A stretch of 38,243 bases of DNA. It comes from Candidatus Saccharibacteria bacterium UBA6209. Its GTDB lineage: Bacteria; Patescibacteriota; Saccharimonadia; Saccharimonadales; Saccharimonadaceae. Shown here piece by piece: positions 22,737-32,164 of the stretch. Position 1 is the stretch's first letter; every line of letters starts with the position of its first letter. Below the pieces are notes generated by a model. That model saw nothing but the letters and a program-made list of their open reading frames with translations. It did not search any database and was not told the origin of the DNA. Location: the NCBI GenBank assembly GCA_002421965.1, contig DISN01000024.1:1-38243 (forward strand), in the 5' to 3' direction. Made by a program: the position numbers and the translations under genes.

Positions 22737-23644
22737 GCCAGAGCTCCAAATTTTGCCGCATGCTTCTCACGACAAGCTTCTGTATGAAACAGTAGCTCTG
22801 GGTTTGTTTTGCAATTTTCACATATCAACACCAGCTCATTACATTCCATATGCGCGCAGTTTTCAAAGTTAGAAGTCTTACCCTCACAATGAGTACACTC
22901 ACCAATTGTCTTTGCCTTGTCAGAAAAGTTAATCGTCATGCGGTCATCAAACACACGTAGTGCGCCTTCCCACAGACCATCATCACCATAAGCTTCGCCG
23001 TATTTCACAATGCCGCCATCAATCTGGTAAACATCCTTAAATCCACGCTTTTTCATCATCGCCGAGATAACTTCGCAGCGCACGCCGCCAGTACAGTAGG
23101 TAATAACTTTTTTGCCCTTGATATCATCATATTTATCGCTCTCGAGTTCAGCTATAAAATCCCGTGACGTTCGGGTATCTGGCACGATAGCGTCCTTGAA
23201 CTTACCGATTTTTGCTTCGTGAGCGTTGCGCCCATCAAAGAACACTACGTCATCACCAAACTTTTCGATCATCTCGTTGACTTCGTGTGGCTTTAAGTGC
23301 TGGCCACCACCAATCACGCCGTCCATATCGACATCAAACTCATCATCAGAATTCTTAAATCCGACCAGTTCACGGCGATTCTTGACGCTCATCCGCGGGA
23401 AGTCCTCGCGTGCACCATCGGACCACTTAAAGGTAATGTCCTTGAAGCCCGGGAATTGCTTAGTCTGCTTGATGTACTTCTTTAAATCATCCATCTCGCC
23501 ACCAACCGTGCCGTTTAGTCCATGTCGACTGACTAATATTCGTCCACGCAAGTTTAAGCCGTCACACAGAGTTTTTTGCCACAGCTTTATCGCCTCGGGA
23601 TCTGATATTGGAGTGAATTTATAGTAGAGTAAAATCTTTTGCAT
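22733..23644 (-). CDS. trhO: Rhodanese-type tRNA uridine(34) hydroxylase TrhO (YceA family)
   Basis: TrhO-family rhodanese proteins hydroxylate U34 of certain tRNAs. The 303 residues comprise an N-terminal acylphosphatase-like part (to about 95), a rhodanese domain with the active loop YCTGGVRCE (C184), and a C-terminal region with several CxxC pairs that probably binds zinc. It is the first gene of an operon with 4-nt overlaps. A TACAAT box lies about 11 nt before the ATG, so the leader is very short. Confidence 0.9.
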   Translation of the reverse strand: MQKILLYYKFTPISDPEAIKLWQKTLCDGLNLRGRILVSRHGLNGTVGGEMDDLKKYIKQTKQFPGFKDITFKWSDGAREDFPRMSVKNRRELVGFKNSDDEFDVDMDGVIGGGQHLKPHEVNEMIEKFGDDVVFFDGRNAHEAKIGKFKDAIVPDTRTSRDFIAELESDKYDDIKGKKVITYCTGGVRCEVISAMMKKRGFKDVYQIDGGIVKYGEAYGDDGLWEGALRVFDDRMTINFSDKAKTIGECTHCEGKTSNFENCAHMECNELVLICENCKTNPELLFHTEACREKHAAKFGALA

Positions 23645-23668
23645 AACTGAGGTATATTGTACGATATA

Positions 23669-23697
23669 TTGACTTTTGCGTCAATCTGTGCTATTAT
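23669..23697 (+). promoter_or_regulatory. Promoter of the ABC exporter
   Basis: TTGACT (23669-23674), 17-bp spacer, TATTAT (23692-23697). The predicted start near 23704 leaves a leader of about 165 nt before the ATG at 23871, long compared with other genes here. I could not assign a riboswitch class to it. Confidence 0.65.
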
Positions 23698-23870
23698 TTA
23701 AATATAGGGCTTTACATCGAGCCACTTCTTGAATATACTCTTACTAAGCGACTATGATTTTACCTGTTTTAGGTGGAATCCTCTATTCTTTTTATGTTCA
23801 GTCCCGAGTAGTATTCACCTTGGCTGAACCAATACAAATAAAACATTATTTTTATACCATAAGGAGGTTT

Positions 23871-25646
23871 ATGGCAAAGGACACTAAAAATCACCAGCAC
23901 AAAACAATACTAAAATTATTCTGGGAAATATCTAAGCCATATACATGGCGGCGAAACTTTGCGCTAATCGGTGCGTCGCTAAACTTTGCTGTTGGCATGT
24001 TTGTTATCCCATTAATAATTGCTGGATTTCTTGATCTAGTACAAAATAACCAACTCCAAGACGACCTAGTCTGGTGGCTAATCGGCGGCTACGCTCTAGC
24101 TCAGCTCTGGGCTGAAGTGATCGGCTGGAGAGTAGTGATTTTTCTAATGTGGACATTTGAGTCAGCGATGCAGCGTGATCTTTATCAAAAGATATTCCAA
24201 AAACTTACTGGCGAAACAATGTTCTTTCATTCTAATAAGTTTGGCGGATCACTAGTCAGCCAAAGCAATAAGCTTGTTGGATCGGTCGAGAGATTTTGGG
24301 ACACTATAATCTGGTCGGTCCTGCCTGTGGCAATTTCAATTGTCGGGTCGGTGGCCATACTGTGGTTTATATTTTGGCAATACGCGGTATTTATGGCAGT
24401 TCTGTCGGCTGCCTTTGCTGTCGCCGTATACTTTGGGTCTAGGCACATGGCCAAACTCAACGAGGCCGAGGCCAGCGCCAGCAACAAAGTTAGCGGCCAA
24501 CTGTCGGATTCTGTGTCTAACATTCTGGCTGTCAAAACTTCGGCTGCACAACAGCGAGAAATGGCGCATTTCTCCGGCAAAGTCCTTGACTGGCGAAGCG
24601 CAACACTCGCAACCATGCGAAGCTTCCTAAAAGCCAGCACCGTCTACTCGTCAATCACCGCCATGATACGAATCGGCGCATTGGTATTTGCAGTCTACGC
24701 TTCTGGCCAAGGATTTATCTCGGTAGCGGCAATCTACCTAATCGTCACCTACACATCAACAGTGGCCCACAACCTATGGAACATGAACGGCATAATGCGA
24801 ACATATAACCGTGTCATGGGTGACGCCAAGGAAATGACCAGCATATTGTCGAGCAGTATATCGATTACCGACAGGGCTGACAACAAATTAACCGTCAAAA
24901 TGGGCGGGATAAAAATCAATAACATGACGTTCACTCATGACGAAGGTGAAGGGGCGACATTATTTAGTGACTTCTCGCTAAATATCAAGCCCGGCGAGAA
25001 GGTGGGGCTAGTGGGGTCGTCAGGATCAGGCAAGACGACCCTAACAAAACTACTACTAAGGTTGGCCGACATCGACAACGGCGAGATACTAATCGACGAA
25101 CAAAATATCGCCGAAGTAACCCAAGCAAGTCTGCACGAATCAATCGCCTATGTACCACAAGAGCCCCTGCTGTTTCATCGAAGTATTCGTGAAAACATTG
25201 CCTACGCTAGGCCCGAAGCCTCTGACGAAGAAATTCGTGAGGCTGCCAAAAAAGCTAGCGCCCTAGAGTTCATAGAAGGCCTTAAGGACGGCTTCGATAC
25301 CCTGGTTGGCGAGCGCGGCGTAAAGCTAAGCGGCGGACAACGCCAGCGTATTGCAATTGCTCGGGCAATCCTAAAAGATGCGCCGATACTAGTGCTAGAC
25401 GAAGCAACCTCAGCGCTTGACTCGGAAAGCGAGAAGCTCATTCAGGCATCGCTCGAAACACTAATGAAAGACAGAACCTCAATTGTTATCGCACACCGTC
25501 TGTCGACTATCGCTAAACTTGATCGCATAATTGTACTTAGCGATGGCAAAATTACCGAAGATGGTGCCCACGAAAAGCTACTTGCTATGAAAGGCGACTA
25601 TGCCAAACTCTGGAAGCACCAATCTGGTGGATTTATAGAGGACTAA
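23871..25646 (+). CDS. ABC exporter half-transporter (membrane domain fused to ATPase)
   Basis: From ATG 23871 (591 aa), preceded by AAGGAGG, six membrane helices are followed by a nucleotide-binding domain with Walker A GSSGSGKTT, signature LSGGQRQR, Walker B ILVLDEATSALD and the switch His in IVIAHRLST. This is an MsbA/multidrug-type exporter that works as a dimer; the substrate is unknown. A longer frame from 23754 is rejected because it lies in the leader. The spacing of AAGGAGG to the ATG is only 3 nt, unusually short. Confidence 0.92.
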   Translation: MAKDTKNHQHKTILKLFWEISKPYTWRRNFALIGASLNFAVGMFVIPLIIAGFLDLVQNNQLQDDLVWWLIGGYALAQLWAEVIGWRVVIFLMWTFESAMQRDLYQKIFQKLTGETMFFHSNKFGGSLVSQSNKLVGSVERFWDTIIWSVLPVAISIVGSVAILWFIFWQYAVFMAVLSAAFAVAVYFGSRHMAKLNEAEASASNKVSGQLSDSVSNILAVKTSAAQQREMAHFSGKVLDWRSATLATMRSFLKASTVYSSITAMIRIGALVFAVYASGQGFISVAAIYLIVTYTSTVAHNLWNMNGIMRTYNRVMGDAKEMTSILSSSISITDRADNKLTVKMGGIKINNMTFTHDEGEGATLFSDFSLNIKPGEKVGLVGSSGSGKTTLTKLLLRLADIDNGEILIDEQNIAEVTQASLHESIAYVPQEPLLFHRSIRENIAYARPEASDEEIREAAKKASALEFIEGLKDGFDTLVGERGVKLSGGQRQRIAIARAILKDAPILVLDEATSALDSESEKLIQASLETLMKDRTSIVIAHRLSTIAKLDRIIVLSDGKITEDGAHEKLLAMKGDYAKLWKHQSGGFIED

Positions 25647-25650
25647 ACAA

Positions 25651-25677
25651 AAATACCCCGCTTGCTGCGGGGTATTT
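25651..25677. terminator. Bidirectional rho-independent terminator
   Basis: An 11-bp perfect stem (25651-25661 with 25667-25677, loop TTGCT) has T runs on both strands. It lies between the converging ABC exporter and rplY genes. Confidence 0.9.
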
Positions 25678-25694
25678 TATTATGGCCGTAAAAT

Positions 25695-26414
25695 CTATTC
25701 TGAATCTTTGGCGGCTTTATCGGCAGGCTCTTCGCTGCCATTTTCCGACTCAACTTCATCAGCACTTGCATCTTCGGCGTCGCCACCAGCTGCATCATTT
25801 GCAGCCTGCAAGGCACTTGGCTCGTAGACACTAGCGACCACCAGATCCATAACAGTCTGGCGCTCCTCTTCGTCTTCGTCGACACGACCATCGTCGTTGT
25901 CAACAATCTCGACATCAGCCGGAACCTTAATGTCAGCGACTGTTACGCGATCACCCGCTTTAGCTAGATCAAGGATTGACACCTCAAGGGCCTCTGGCAG
26001 TTCAAGTGGCAGAGCCTTAACTTCGATTTTCTCTAGTGCCTGCAAGATAACCAAGCCACCGCGCTCAGCAACCGACTCGCCTTCACCTACTAGACGAATT
26101 GGCACTTCAGCCAAGACCGGCTCGTCAGCACGAACAGCGTGAAATGATATGTGACGAATAGTGTGTTTGACTGGGTCGCGGTCAACATCCTTAATCATAG
26201 CAATGCGACGCTTTTTACCCATCAACTGTACTGGAGTGTGTCGACCTGCGGCCTTAACAACCTTGGCAACTTCACCCTCAGCAGCCTGGACGCTAGCAGG
26301 CTCCATGTCAGCACCATAAACTGTGCCAGGAACCAGTCCTTGCTTTCGAAGTTTTGCAACTTTTTTACCGTGCACCTCACGTGCCTCGATCTTTAGTATA
26401 ATCTTATCTCCCAT
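25695..26414 (-). CDS. rplY: 50S ribosomal protein L25 (CTC form)
   Basis: The 239-residue protein has an N-terminal 5S rRNA-binding L25 domain (LRKQGLVPGTVYG, about residues 1-95), a second TL5/CTC beta domain (about 95-190) and a long acidic Ala/Glu/Asp tail. AAGGAG lies about 5 nt before the ATG. A TATAAT at 26464-26469 gives a leader of about 40 nt that contains ACCTCC, able to pair with the ribosome site; autoregulation is possible but unproved. Confidence 0.93.
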   Translation of the reverse strand: MGDKIILKIEAREVHGKKVAKLRKQGLVPGTVYGADMEPASVQAAEGEVAKVVKAAGRHTPVQLMGKKRRIAMIKDVDRDPVKHTIRHISFHAVRADEPVLAEVPIRLVGEGESVAERGGLVILQALEKIEVKALPLELPEALEVSILDLAKAGDRVTVADIKVPADVEIVDNDDGRVDEDEEERQTVMDLVVASVYEPSALQAANDAAGGDAEDASADEVESENGSEEPADKAAKDSE

Positions 26415-26463
26415 ACTTCTCCTTTCGGGTACCTGTTCGGAGGTAATTATTATTGTGCTTATT

Positions 26464-26469
26464 ATTATA
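26464..26469 (-). promoter_or_regulatory. Extended -10 of rplY
   Basis: TGATATAAT on the minus strand; predicted start near 26457. Confidence 0.55.
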
Positions 26470-26499
26470 TCAGATTATCGACACAAGAACTAATCGTGC

Positions 26500-26505
26500 T
26501 ACAAT
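26500..26505 (+). promoter_or_regulatory. Extended -10 of dedA, nearly leaderless
   Basis: TGCTACAAT, 8 nt, then ATG at 26514. At most 1-2 nt of leader is expected and no ribosome site is visible. Confidence 0.5.
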
Positions 26506-26513
26506 AGATAACC

Positions 26514-27185
26514 ATGGAAGCATTTATTCATCTCATCACGGGCCTTGGTGTATTAGCCATTCTATTCGTAGTTTACGCCGAATCTGGACTATTAATTGGA
26601 TTTGTATTTCCGGGCGACAGCCTACTGTTCACCGCTGGATATATGGTTCAACAAAACATACTACATCTAGGATCTCTGCCGTTTAATATTCACATTTTTG
26701 TAGCAATGTTATTTGTAGCTGCCGTACTTGGCGACAGCACTGGCTACGCATTCGGCCATAAAGTTGGTCGTAAGCTATTTGACCGACCAAACTCTAAATT
26801 CTTCAAGAAAAAATACCTCGTCCAGGCTGAAAACTTCTATGAGAAACACGGTGCTCTAACCATCGTACTAGCCAGATTCGTGCCAATCATCCGCACATTT
26901 GCCCCAATTGTCGCTGGAACTAGCAAGATGCATTACCGCACTTTTCTGCTCTTTAACCTAGTAGGCGCTGCTTTATGGACCGCCTCGTTTACATATCTTG
27001 GGTACTTTGCAGGAGCCGCACTGACTAAGGCTGGCATAAACATTGAGGTCGCAGCAATCATTATTATCCTACTGTCTATCTCGCCGATGATTATTCATGC
27101 ACTTAAGCAAAAAGAAACTCGCGCTTTAATTCGTAGTCAATTTGACAAAATCTTCAAGCGAAAGTCTAAACAAGAATCAAAGTAA
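26514..27185 (+). CDS. DedA family membrane protein
   Basis: The 223-residue protein has several membrane segments and the DedA signature: an N-terminal YAESGLLIGFVFPGDSLLF re-entrant region and ARFVPIIRTFAPIVAG. DedA proteins act as lipid scramblases or flippases, for example for undecaprenyl phosphate or phospholipids, and support envelope homeostasis; the exact lipid here is unknown. A short basic tail follows the last helix. Its end overlaps the converging uvrA end by 9 bp. Confidence 0.92.
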   Translation: MEAFIHLITGLGVLAILFVVYAESGLLIGFVFPGDSLLFTAGYMVQQNILHLGSLPFNIHIFVAMLFVAAVLGDSTGYAFGHKVGRKLFDRPNSKFFKKKYLVQAENFYEKHGALTIVLARFVPIIRTFAPIVAGTSKMHYRTFLLFNLVGAALWTASFTYLGYFAGAALTKAGINIEVAAIIIILLSISPMIIHALKQKETRALIRSQFDKIFKRKSKQESK

Positions 27186-29990
27186 TTCTTTTAGATATTT
27201 ACCAGTAAATGAGTCCTGATTTGTGATAACCTTCTCTGGCGTACCGGTTGCAACGACCGTGCCGCCGCCCATGCCGCCCTCGGGGCCCATGTCGATAATA
27301 TAGTCGGCGCACTTGATCACATCAAGATTGTGCTCAATAATAATCATCGAGTTGCCACCCTCAACAAGCTGATGCAAAATCTTTAGCAATCTCTTAACGT
27401 CAGCTGAGTGGAGTCCAGTAGTTGGCTCGTCCAAAATATACATTGTCTTGCCGGTAGAGCGACGAGATAGCTCGGTCGCTAGCTTAATTCGCTGAGCTTC
27501 ACCACCAGAAAATGTCGTAGCTGGCTGACCTAGCCTAATGTAGCCTAGGCCAACTTCGACTAAGGTCGTTAGCTTTCTAGCAATTGACGGCACGCTCTCG
27601 AAAAACACTGCAGCTTCATCGACAGTCATACTCAAGACATCACTAATCGTGTTGTCTTTGTATTTTATCTCCAACGCTTCGCGGTTATATCTTTTACCCT
27701 TACATTCATCGCAGACTACATAAACATCCGGCAAGAAATGCATCTCAATTTTGATCATGCCATCGCCCTGACAATTCTCACAGCGACCGCCCTTGACGTT
27801 AAAGCTAAATCGTCCAGCTTTGTAGCCACGAACGCCTGACTCTGGCGTACTAGCGAATAGCTCGCGGATTGCCGTAAAGATGCCCGTGTAGGTGGCCGGA
27901 TTTGACCGCGGAGTACGACCAATTGGCGACTGATCAATAACAATTGCCTTGTCCAGATGCTTAATTCCTTCGATGTTGTCATGTGCTCCCGGCACAGAAG
28001 TCGACCTGTTCAAGCGATTAGACAGCTCTTTAGCGACAATATCATTAACTAGAGTTGACTTGCCCGAACCGGACACACCACTCACCACTGTCATAAGTCC
28101 TAGCGGAAATGTCACATCGATATTTTTTAGGTTATTTTCCCTTGCGCCACGAACAACCAGCTGACGATCGGCCATTACTTGGCGACGTTTTTTAGGAATT
28201 TCAATCTTTTCACGACCACTCAAGTATTGACCGGTTAAGCTTGTTGTTACTTTAGCCACCTCTTCAGGAGTGCCTTGCGCGACAATCATCCCACCAGAAG
28301 AGCCAGCACCAGGGCCCATGTCAATTAAGTAGTCGCTGTGGCGAATCGTATCCTCGTCATGCTCAACAACAATCACACTGTTGCCCAGGTCTCGTAGGCG
28401 CTTAAGCGTGCCAATAAGTCGGTCATTATCTCTCTGATGTAGGCCAATCGACGGCTCATCTAGCACGTAAAGTACTCCTTGCAAACCAGATCCAATCTGT
28501 GTAGCTAGACGGATTCGCTGCGCCTCACCGCCACTTAGAGTATTGGCCGCACGACCAAGCTCTAGGTAGTTTAGGCCAACGTTATTCATAAATCCAAGCC
28601 GAGATGTAATCTCTTTGACGACCAATCTAGCAATCTCAGTGTCGCGCTCGTTTAGCTGCAGGTTATTCTTAAATAAATCCAAGGCGTTCTCGACATCCAA
28701 ATCGGTCACATCCATAATACTCAGGCCATTGATCGTCACCGCTAGAACCGACGGCTTCAGCCTGGCGCCCTTACACGCAAAACAATGTCGCTCGCGCATA
28801 AACCGCTCGATATCTTTTCGCATAAAGTCACTATCCGTCTCTTTCCAGCGACGCTCAAGATTTGGGATCACGCCCTCGTAGGTAGTTTTGTAGCTGCGAC
28901 CAGTCCCGAGCTCAACATCGTACTCGTCATTACCAGTACCGTAAAGTATCTGCTGTCTGGTCTCCTCCGACAGTTGACCGACCGGAGTCCGCACGTCAAA
29001 ACCGTGCCTCTCACCCACGGCAGTTAGTCGCTTGAGGTACCAGGAGTCAGCGTTCACTCGATTATACGGACGGATTGCACCCTCTGCTAAGGTTAGATTT
29101 AAGTTAAAAACTAGCTCTGGATCAACTTCTAGTCGACTACCAAGACCAGTACACACAGGGCAGGCCCCTTGGGGCGCGTTAAAGCTAAATAGTCGCGGCT
29201 CTAGCTCAGGGATCTCCTCTTCTGGGTGATCAACACAGGCGTAGCGCTGAGAAAAAATCCTAATCTCATCAGTGTCAGCGTCCATAACCTGAACCACACC
29301 CTGACCAATATCAAGCGACTGCTCAATACTCTGGCTAAGCCTCGATGTCATATCCTCCATTAGCACAACTCGGTCAACGACTAGCTCAATATCGTGTTTG
29401 TAGCTTTTTTGTAGCTCAGGAAATTCATCAAGTGCATAAACGACGCCATCAACCCTAGCCCTAGCGTAGCCAAGTCGACGATATTGCTCTGGGATGTGTG
29501 CGAACTCGCCCTTCTTACCCTTAACAATCGGCGCCAATATAAGTATTCTCTTGCCGTTATAAGTTTTCTCTATCTCTTCAACGATCGCATCCTGGGTGCG
29601 CCTGGTCACTGCCTTACCACAAACCGGACAATGAGGCACACCAATCCTGGCAAACAATAGCCTCAGATAATCATAGATTTCAGTAACGGTCGCGACTGTC
29701 GAGCGTGGGTTTCGACTTGTTGATTTCTGGTCAATTGAAATTGCTGGGCTTAAACCCTCAATACTATCGACATCGGGTTTATCCATAATTCCCAAAAACT
29801 GTCGGGCATAGCTACTCAAACTCTCGACATAGCGACGCTGGCCTTCAGCATAAATTGTATCAAAGGCGAGTGAGGATTTACCTGAGCCGGATAGGCCAGT
29901 AATCACCACTAGCTTATTTCTCGGTATCTCAACATCCACATCCTTCAGGTTGTGTTCTCGTGCACCCTGTACTCGAATAACCTCTGCCAT
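27177..29990 (-). CDS. uvrA: Excinuclease ABC subunit UvrA
   Basis: UvrA is the damage-sensing ATPase of nucleotide excision repair. From ATG 29990 (937 aa) it has two ABC modules: Walker A GLSGSGKSS and GVSGSGKST, with two LSGGEAQRI signatures. The zinc modules are largely kept, including CENCQGDG...CDECKG before the second signature half; in the first zinc module CVDH replaces the usual CxxC, an acceptable ligand variant. The upstream frame to 30029 is unlikely, since a TATACT box lies 9 nt before 29990. Confidence 0.96.
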   Translation of the reverse strand: MAEVIRVQGAREHNLKDVDVEIPRNKLVVITGLSGSGKSSLAFDTIYAEGQRRYVESLSSYARQFLGIMDKPDVDSIEGLSPAISIDQKSTSRNPRSTVATVTEIYDYLRLLFARIGVPHCPVCGKAVTRRTQDAIVEEIEKTYNGKRILILAPIVKGKKGEFAHIPEQYRRLGYARARVDGVVYALDEFPELQKSYKHDIELVVDRVVLMEDMTSRLSQSIEQSLDIGQGVVQVMDADTDEIRIFSQRYACVDHPEEEIPELEPRLFSFNAPQGACPVCTGLGSRLEVDPELVFNLNLTLAEGAIRPYNRVNADSWYLKRLTAVGERHGFDVRTPVGQLSEETRQQILYGTGNDEYDVELGTGRSYKTTYEGVIPNLERRWKETDSDFMRKDIERFMRERHCFACKGARLKPSVLAVTINGLSIMDVTDLDVENALDLFKNNLQLNERDTEIARLVVKEITSRLGFMNNVGLNYLELGRAANTLSGGEAQRIRLATQIGSGLQGVLYVLDEPSIGLHQRDNDRLIGTLKRLRDLGNSVIVVEHDEDTIRHSDYLIDMGPGAGSSGGMIVAQGTPEEVAKVTTSLTGQYLSGREKIEIPKKRRQVMADRQLVVRGARENNLKNIDVTFPLGLMTVVSGVSGSGKSTLVNDIVAKELSNRLNRSTSVPGAHDNIEGIKHLDKAIVIDQSPIGRTPRSNPATYTGIFTAIRELFASTPESGVRGYKAGRFSFNVKGGRCENCQGDGMIKIEMHFLPDVYVVCDECKGKRYNREALEIKYKDNTISDVLSMTVDEAAVFFESVPSIARKLTTLVEVGLGYIRLGQPATTFSGGEAQRIKLATELSRRSTGKTMYILDEPTTGLHSADVKRLLKILHQLVEGGNSMIIIEHNLDVIKCADYIIDMGPEGGMGGGTVVATGTPEKVITNQDSFTGKYLKELL

Positions 29991-30124
29991 AACTGATATA
30001 GTATACAGGATTTTGACATTTCTTTCCACCCCATAAAGCTATAGATAGACATCGAACCACACCTCTATCCCACTAGTTAGTTTTAAGCATAATTAATTTA
30101 TACAACAACATATACCGCTTGTGA

Positions 30125-30153
30125 TTGCAATAGCACTACACCCCTGGTAAACT
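30125..30153 (+). promoter_or_regulatory. Promoter of small membrane protein, leaderless
   Basis: TTGCAA (30125-30130), 17-bp spacer ending in TGG, TAAACT (30148-30153), then 6 nt to ATG at 30160. Confidence 0.6.
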
Positions 30154-30159
30154 GAAACA

Positions 30160-30567
30160 ATGAAGCAACTGGTGGCAGTACTTTGTGGGATTATTATAGC
30201 GTTGGGCTTATTTTTTGTTGGCTTTTTTGACCAGCTGATACTGTTTGTTCTAGTTGGGCGCATACCGTTTACCGAGGTTACGCTATCGGCCACAACTATG
30301 CTAATCGTCTGGCTAGCGATTATCCCCGGACTACTGATAACCCTACCTCTGTTGTCTAAGCTAGCCTGGTCTTTGATTGATAAAATCGGACTACTAAACC
30401 AGCGCCGGATTAACACCCGCTGGAACTTACGCCAGAAGATTGAACGTATTTACTCGGTCAACTTAATTGCCGTTACGATGCTGGAAATTGCCGCTCAAAT
30501 ACCAGACAGCTCAACCGATAATCCCGAACTATTCTTCCGTCGTCGTTTTATGCCATTACCAGCCTAG
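30160..30567 (+). CDS. Small two-helix membrane protein of unknown function
   Basis: The 135-residue protein has two membrane segments (about residues 5-32 and 45-68) and a basic C-terminal cytoplasmic half (WNLRQKIERIYSV...). I do not recognise a family. It overlaps the converging sbcB end by 4 bp and appears to be expressed from a leaderless promoter. Confidence 0.65.
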   Translation: MKQLVAVLCGIIIALGLFFVGFFDQLILFVLVGRIPFTEVTLSATTMLIVWLAIIPGLLITLPLLSKLAWSLIDKIGLLNQRRINTRWNLRQKIERIYSVNLIAVTMLEIAAQIPDSSTDNPELFFRRRFMPLPA

Positions 30568-31982
30568 TTGTCCTCAGGGGCAATACTCTCAACCCACAAG
30601 CGTAGCTCATCGAGCACAAATTTGTCACCGTCGCTCAGCTCTCGCCTAGATAAGTCCTCGATAGATTTAGCAAACTTAACCAACTGCTTCTCTATGCGAC
30701 TAGCCCGCCATGACTCCCAGTCAACCTGCTCAGACTCGGACAAGCTTCGTGGAAAATTACGCGCTTTGTAGTGAAGCAACAATTCCGGCAGACGATCATC
30801 GTTAAATTCTGGATGAAAGTCCGCCAACTTAGAAACATCGGCATTTCTAACTGCCTCAATTCGAATTCGATCGCCATTACCTACAAAGTCATCGTACAGC
30901 CTAGCCTCCGGGTCCGCAGCCCTAGCAATAGGATCGCGTGATTCAAAAATTGAGCGAATATTCTCAGCAAACGCCGGGTGGGCAAGCAATATATCCAGAT
31001 GCTTATCGATGGTGCTCTTGTCTAGGCTAATCTTTTCCCAACCGTCTCCCTGAGACAACACACCAAGTGGAGCAATCGCCGGACAACGATTATATTGAAG
31101 CTGCTTGACTGGGACAGACACAAATCCGTCCTCCTGACGCGCAGTCCAGCTGGCAAACATCGCTTTTTTCAACTGCTCTTCGTTCATACCAACAACCGCT
31201 GTCGGATCATATCGTAGGTCATAGACTAAAACATTGCCATGAGGAGCGCTCGTTAATGGAAAGGCCACTGTCGTCTTCGCGTATTGCTTATCATAGCGAC
31301 CGCTCGTATAGACAAACGGCTGCTTGCTATCTAGATTTACAATCTTTTTGATTTCATTCTTATCACGTTTTTCTAGTAAAAAGTTAAATAGCTGCGGCTG
31401 CTTGTTGCGAATCAACCTCGACACATCAATCAACGCAGTAACATCACTTAGGGCATCGTGTGCATTGTCGTGGGAAATGCCATTTACTTTGGTTATCAGC
31501 TCTAGTCGATTTGTTGCGTCCCCGTTCTCATCGACCGGCCACTCAATGCCATCTGGCCTCAATGCCCGCGTCATTCGAACAACATCCAGTAAATCCCAGC
31601 GACTGCGGCCATCCTTCCACGACCACTCATACGGATCCTGGAAATTACGCCACAAAAGATGCCGAATAAACTCATCGTCAAACCGAACGCTGTTAAATCC
31701 AACGACAATCGTATCTGGGGTAAACCACTCTTCAACAACTAATTTCGCAAAGTCCGCCTCCGAATAGCCCTCCTCTCGAGTCTTTTGTGGAGTAATACCG
31801 GTTACTAGCAACGCTTCCGGGCTAGGGATCGTATCATCATTAAGTGACACCAGCACGTTAATCGGATCGCCTATTGGCTTTAAGTCTATATCAGTTCGCT
31901 GTCCAGCAAACTGCATAATCCGATCCTCCCTGGCACTCAGCCCAGAAGTCTCGAGATCGTAGAAAAAAAATGTTTTTGCCAT
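30564..31982 (-). CDS. sbcB: Exodeoxyribonuclease I (SbcB/ExoI type)
   Basis: A 3'-5' single-strand exonuclease. The DEDDh residues are visible: D9 and E11 in FFYDLETSG, an Asp in SVRFDDEF, then H175 and D180 in HDALSD. The 472-residue length and the dimer-like C-terminal domains fit ExoI rather than short DnaQ proteins. A TACAAT box ends 7 nt before ATG 31982, so the message is probably leaderless. It would act in recombination and repair alongside uvrA, uvrC and ligA. Confidence 0.93.
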   Translation of the reverse strand: MAKTFFFYDLETSGLSAREDRIMQFAGQRTDIDLKPIGDPINVLVSLNDDTIPSPEALLVTGITPQKTREEGYSEADFAKLVVEEWFTPDTIVVGFNSVRFDDEFIRHLLWRNFQDPYEWSWKDGRSRWDLLDVVRMTRALRPDGIEWPVDENGDATNRLELITKVNGISHDNAHDALSDVTALIDVSRLIRNKQPQLFNFLLEKRDKNEIKKIVNLDSKQPFVYTSGRYDKQYAKTTVAFPLTSAPHGNVLVYDLRYDPTAVVGMNEEQLKKAMFASWTARQEDGFVSVPVKQLQYNRCPAIAPLGVLSQGDGWEKISLDKSTIDKHLDILLAHPAFAENIRSIFESRDPIARAADPEARLYDDFVGNGDRIRIEAVRNADVSKLADFHPEFNDDRLPELLLHYKARNFPRSLSESEQVDWESWRASRIEKQLVKFAKSIEDLSRRELSDGDKFVLDELRLWVESIAPEDN

Positions 31983-31989
31983 TAAGTCT

Positions 31990-31995
31990 ATTGTA
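31990..31995 (-). promoter_or_regulatory. -10 box of sbcB, leaderless
   Basis: TACAAT, 7 nt, ATG on the minus strand; no ribosome site. It lies immediately after the terminator at 32010-32034. Confidence 0.5.
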
Positions 31996-32009
31996 CCCTA
32001 TAAGCACGC

Positions 32010-32034
32010 AAAAAAAACACGCCATAGCGGCGTG
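32010..32034 (-). terminator. Strong rho-independent terminator
   Basis: Stem CACGCC/GGCGTG (32018-32023 with 32029-32034), 5-nt loop and eight T residues on the minus strand. It ends transcripts from obgE or from the small RNA at 32035-32138. Confidence 0.9.
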
Positions 32035-32138
32035 GGGTAGTTCAATGAGATATGACGCACTAGGTAATGATACGCGGGCAAGCAGAAACTGAATTGCCCG
32101 CAACTTCAATAATCCTCCGACAGCCACCAGCTACCCAT
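32035..32138 (-). ncRNA. Candidate small RNA between obgE and sbcB
   Basis: On the minus strand the segment is closed by GGGTAG/CTACCC (32131-32136 with 32035-32040) and contains a perfect 8-bp hairpin (32094-32101 with 32074-32081, 12-nt loop). A strong terminator follows directly. Its first bases also encode a ten-codon frame, MGSWWLSEDY, beginning at ATG 32136-32138. It could be a small RNA, an obgE 3' UTR product, or a Trp-sensing leader. No known family is recognised. Confidence 0.45.
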
Positions 32139-32164
32139 ACTAAAATTTAATCTCAGCAGCACCC

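Noticed and set aside
23754..23870. N-terminal extension of the ABC exporter to ATG 23754
   Set aside because: It lies in the leader downstream of a good promoter, and ATG 23871 has AAGGAGG immediately upstream.
24227..24640. 137-aa minus-strand frame within the ABC exporter
   Set aside because: Antisense shadow of the membrane domain.
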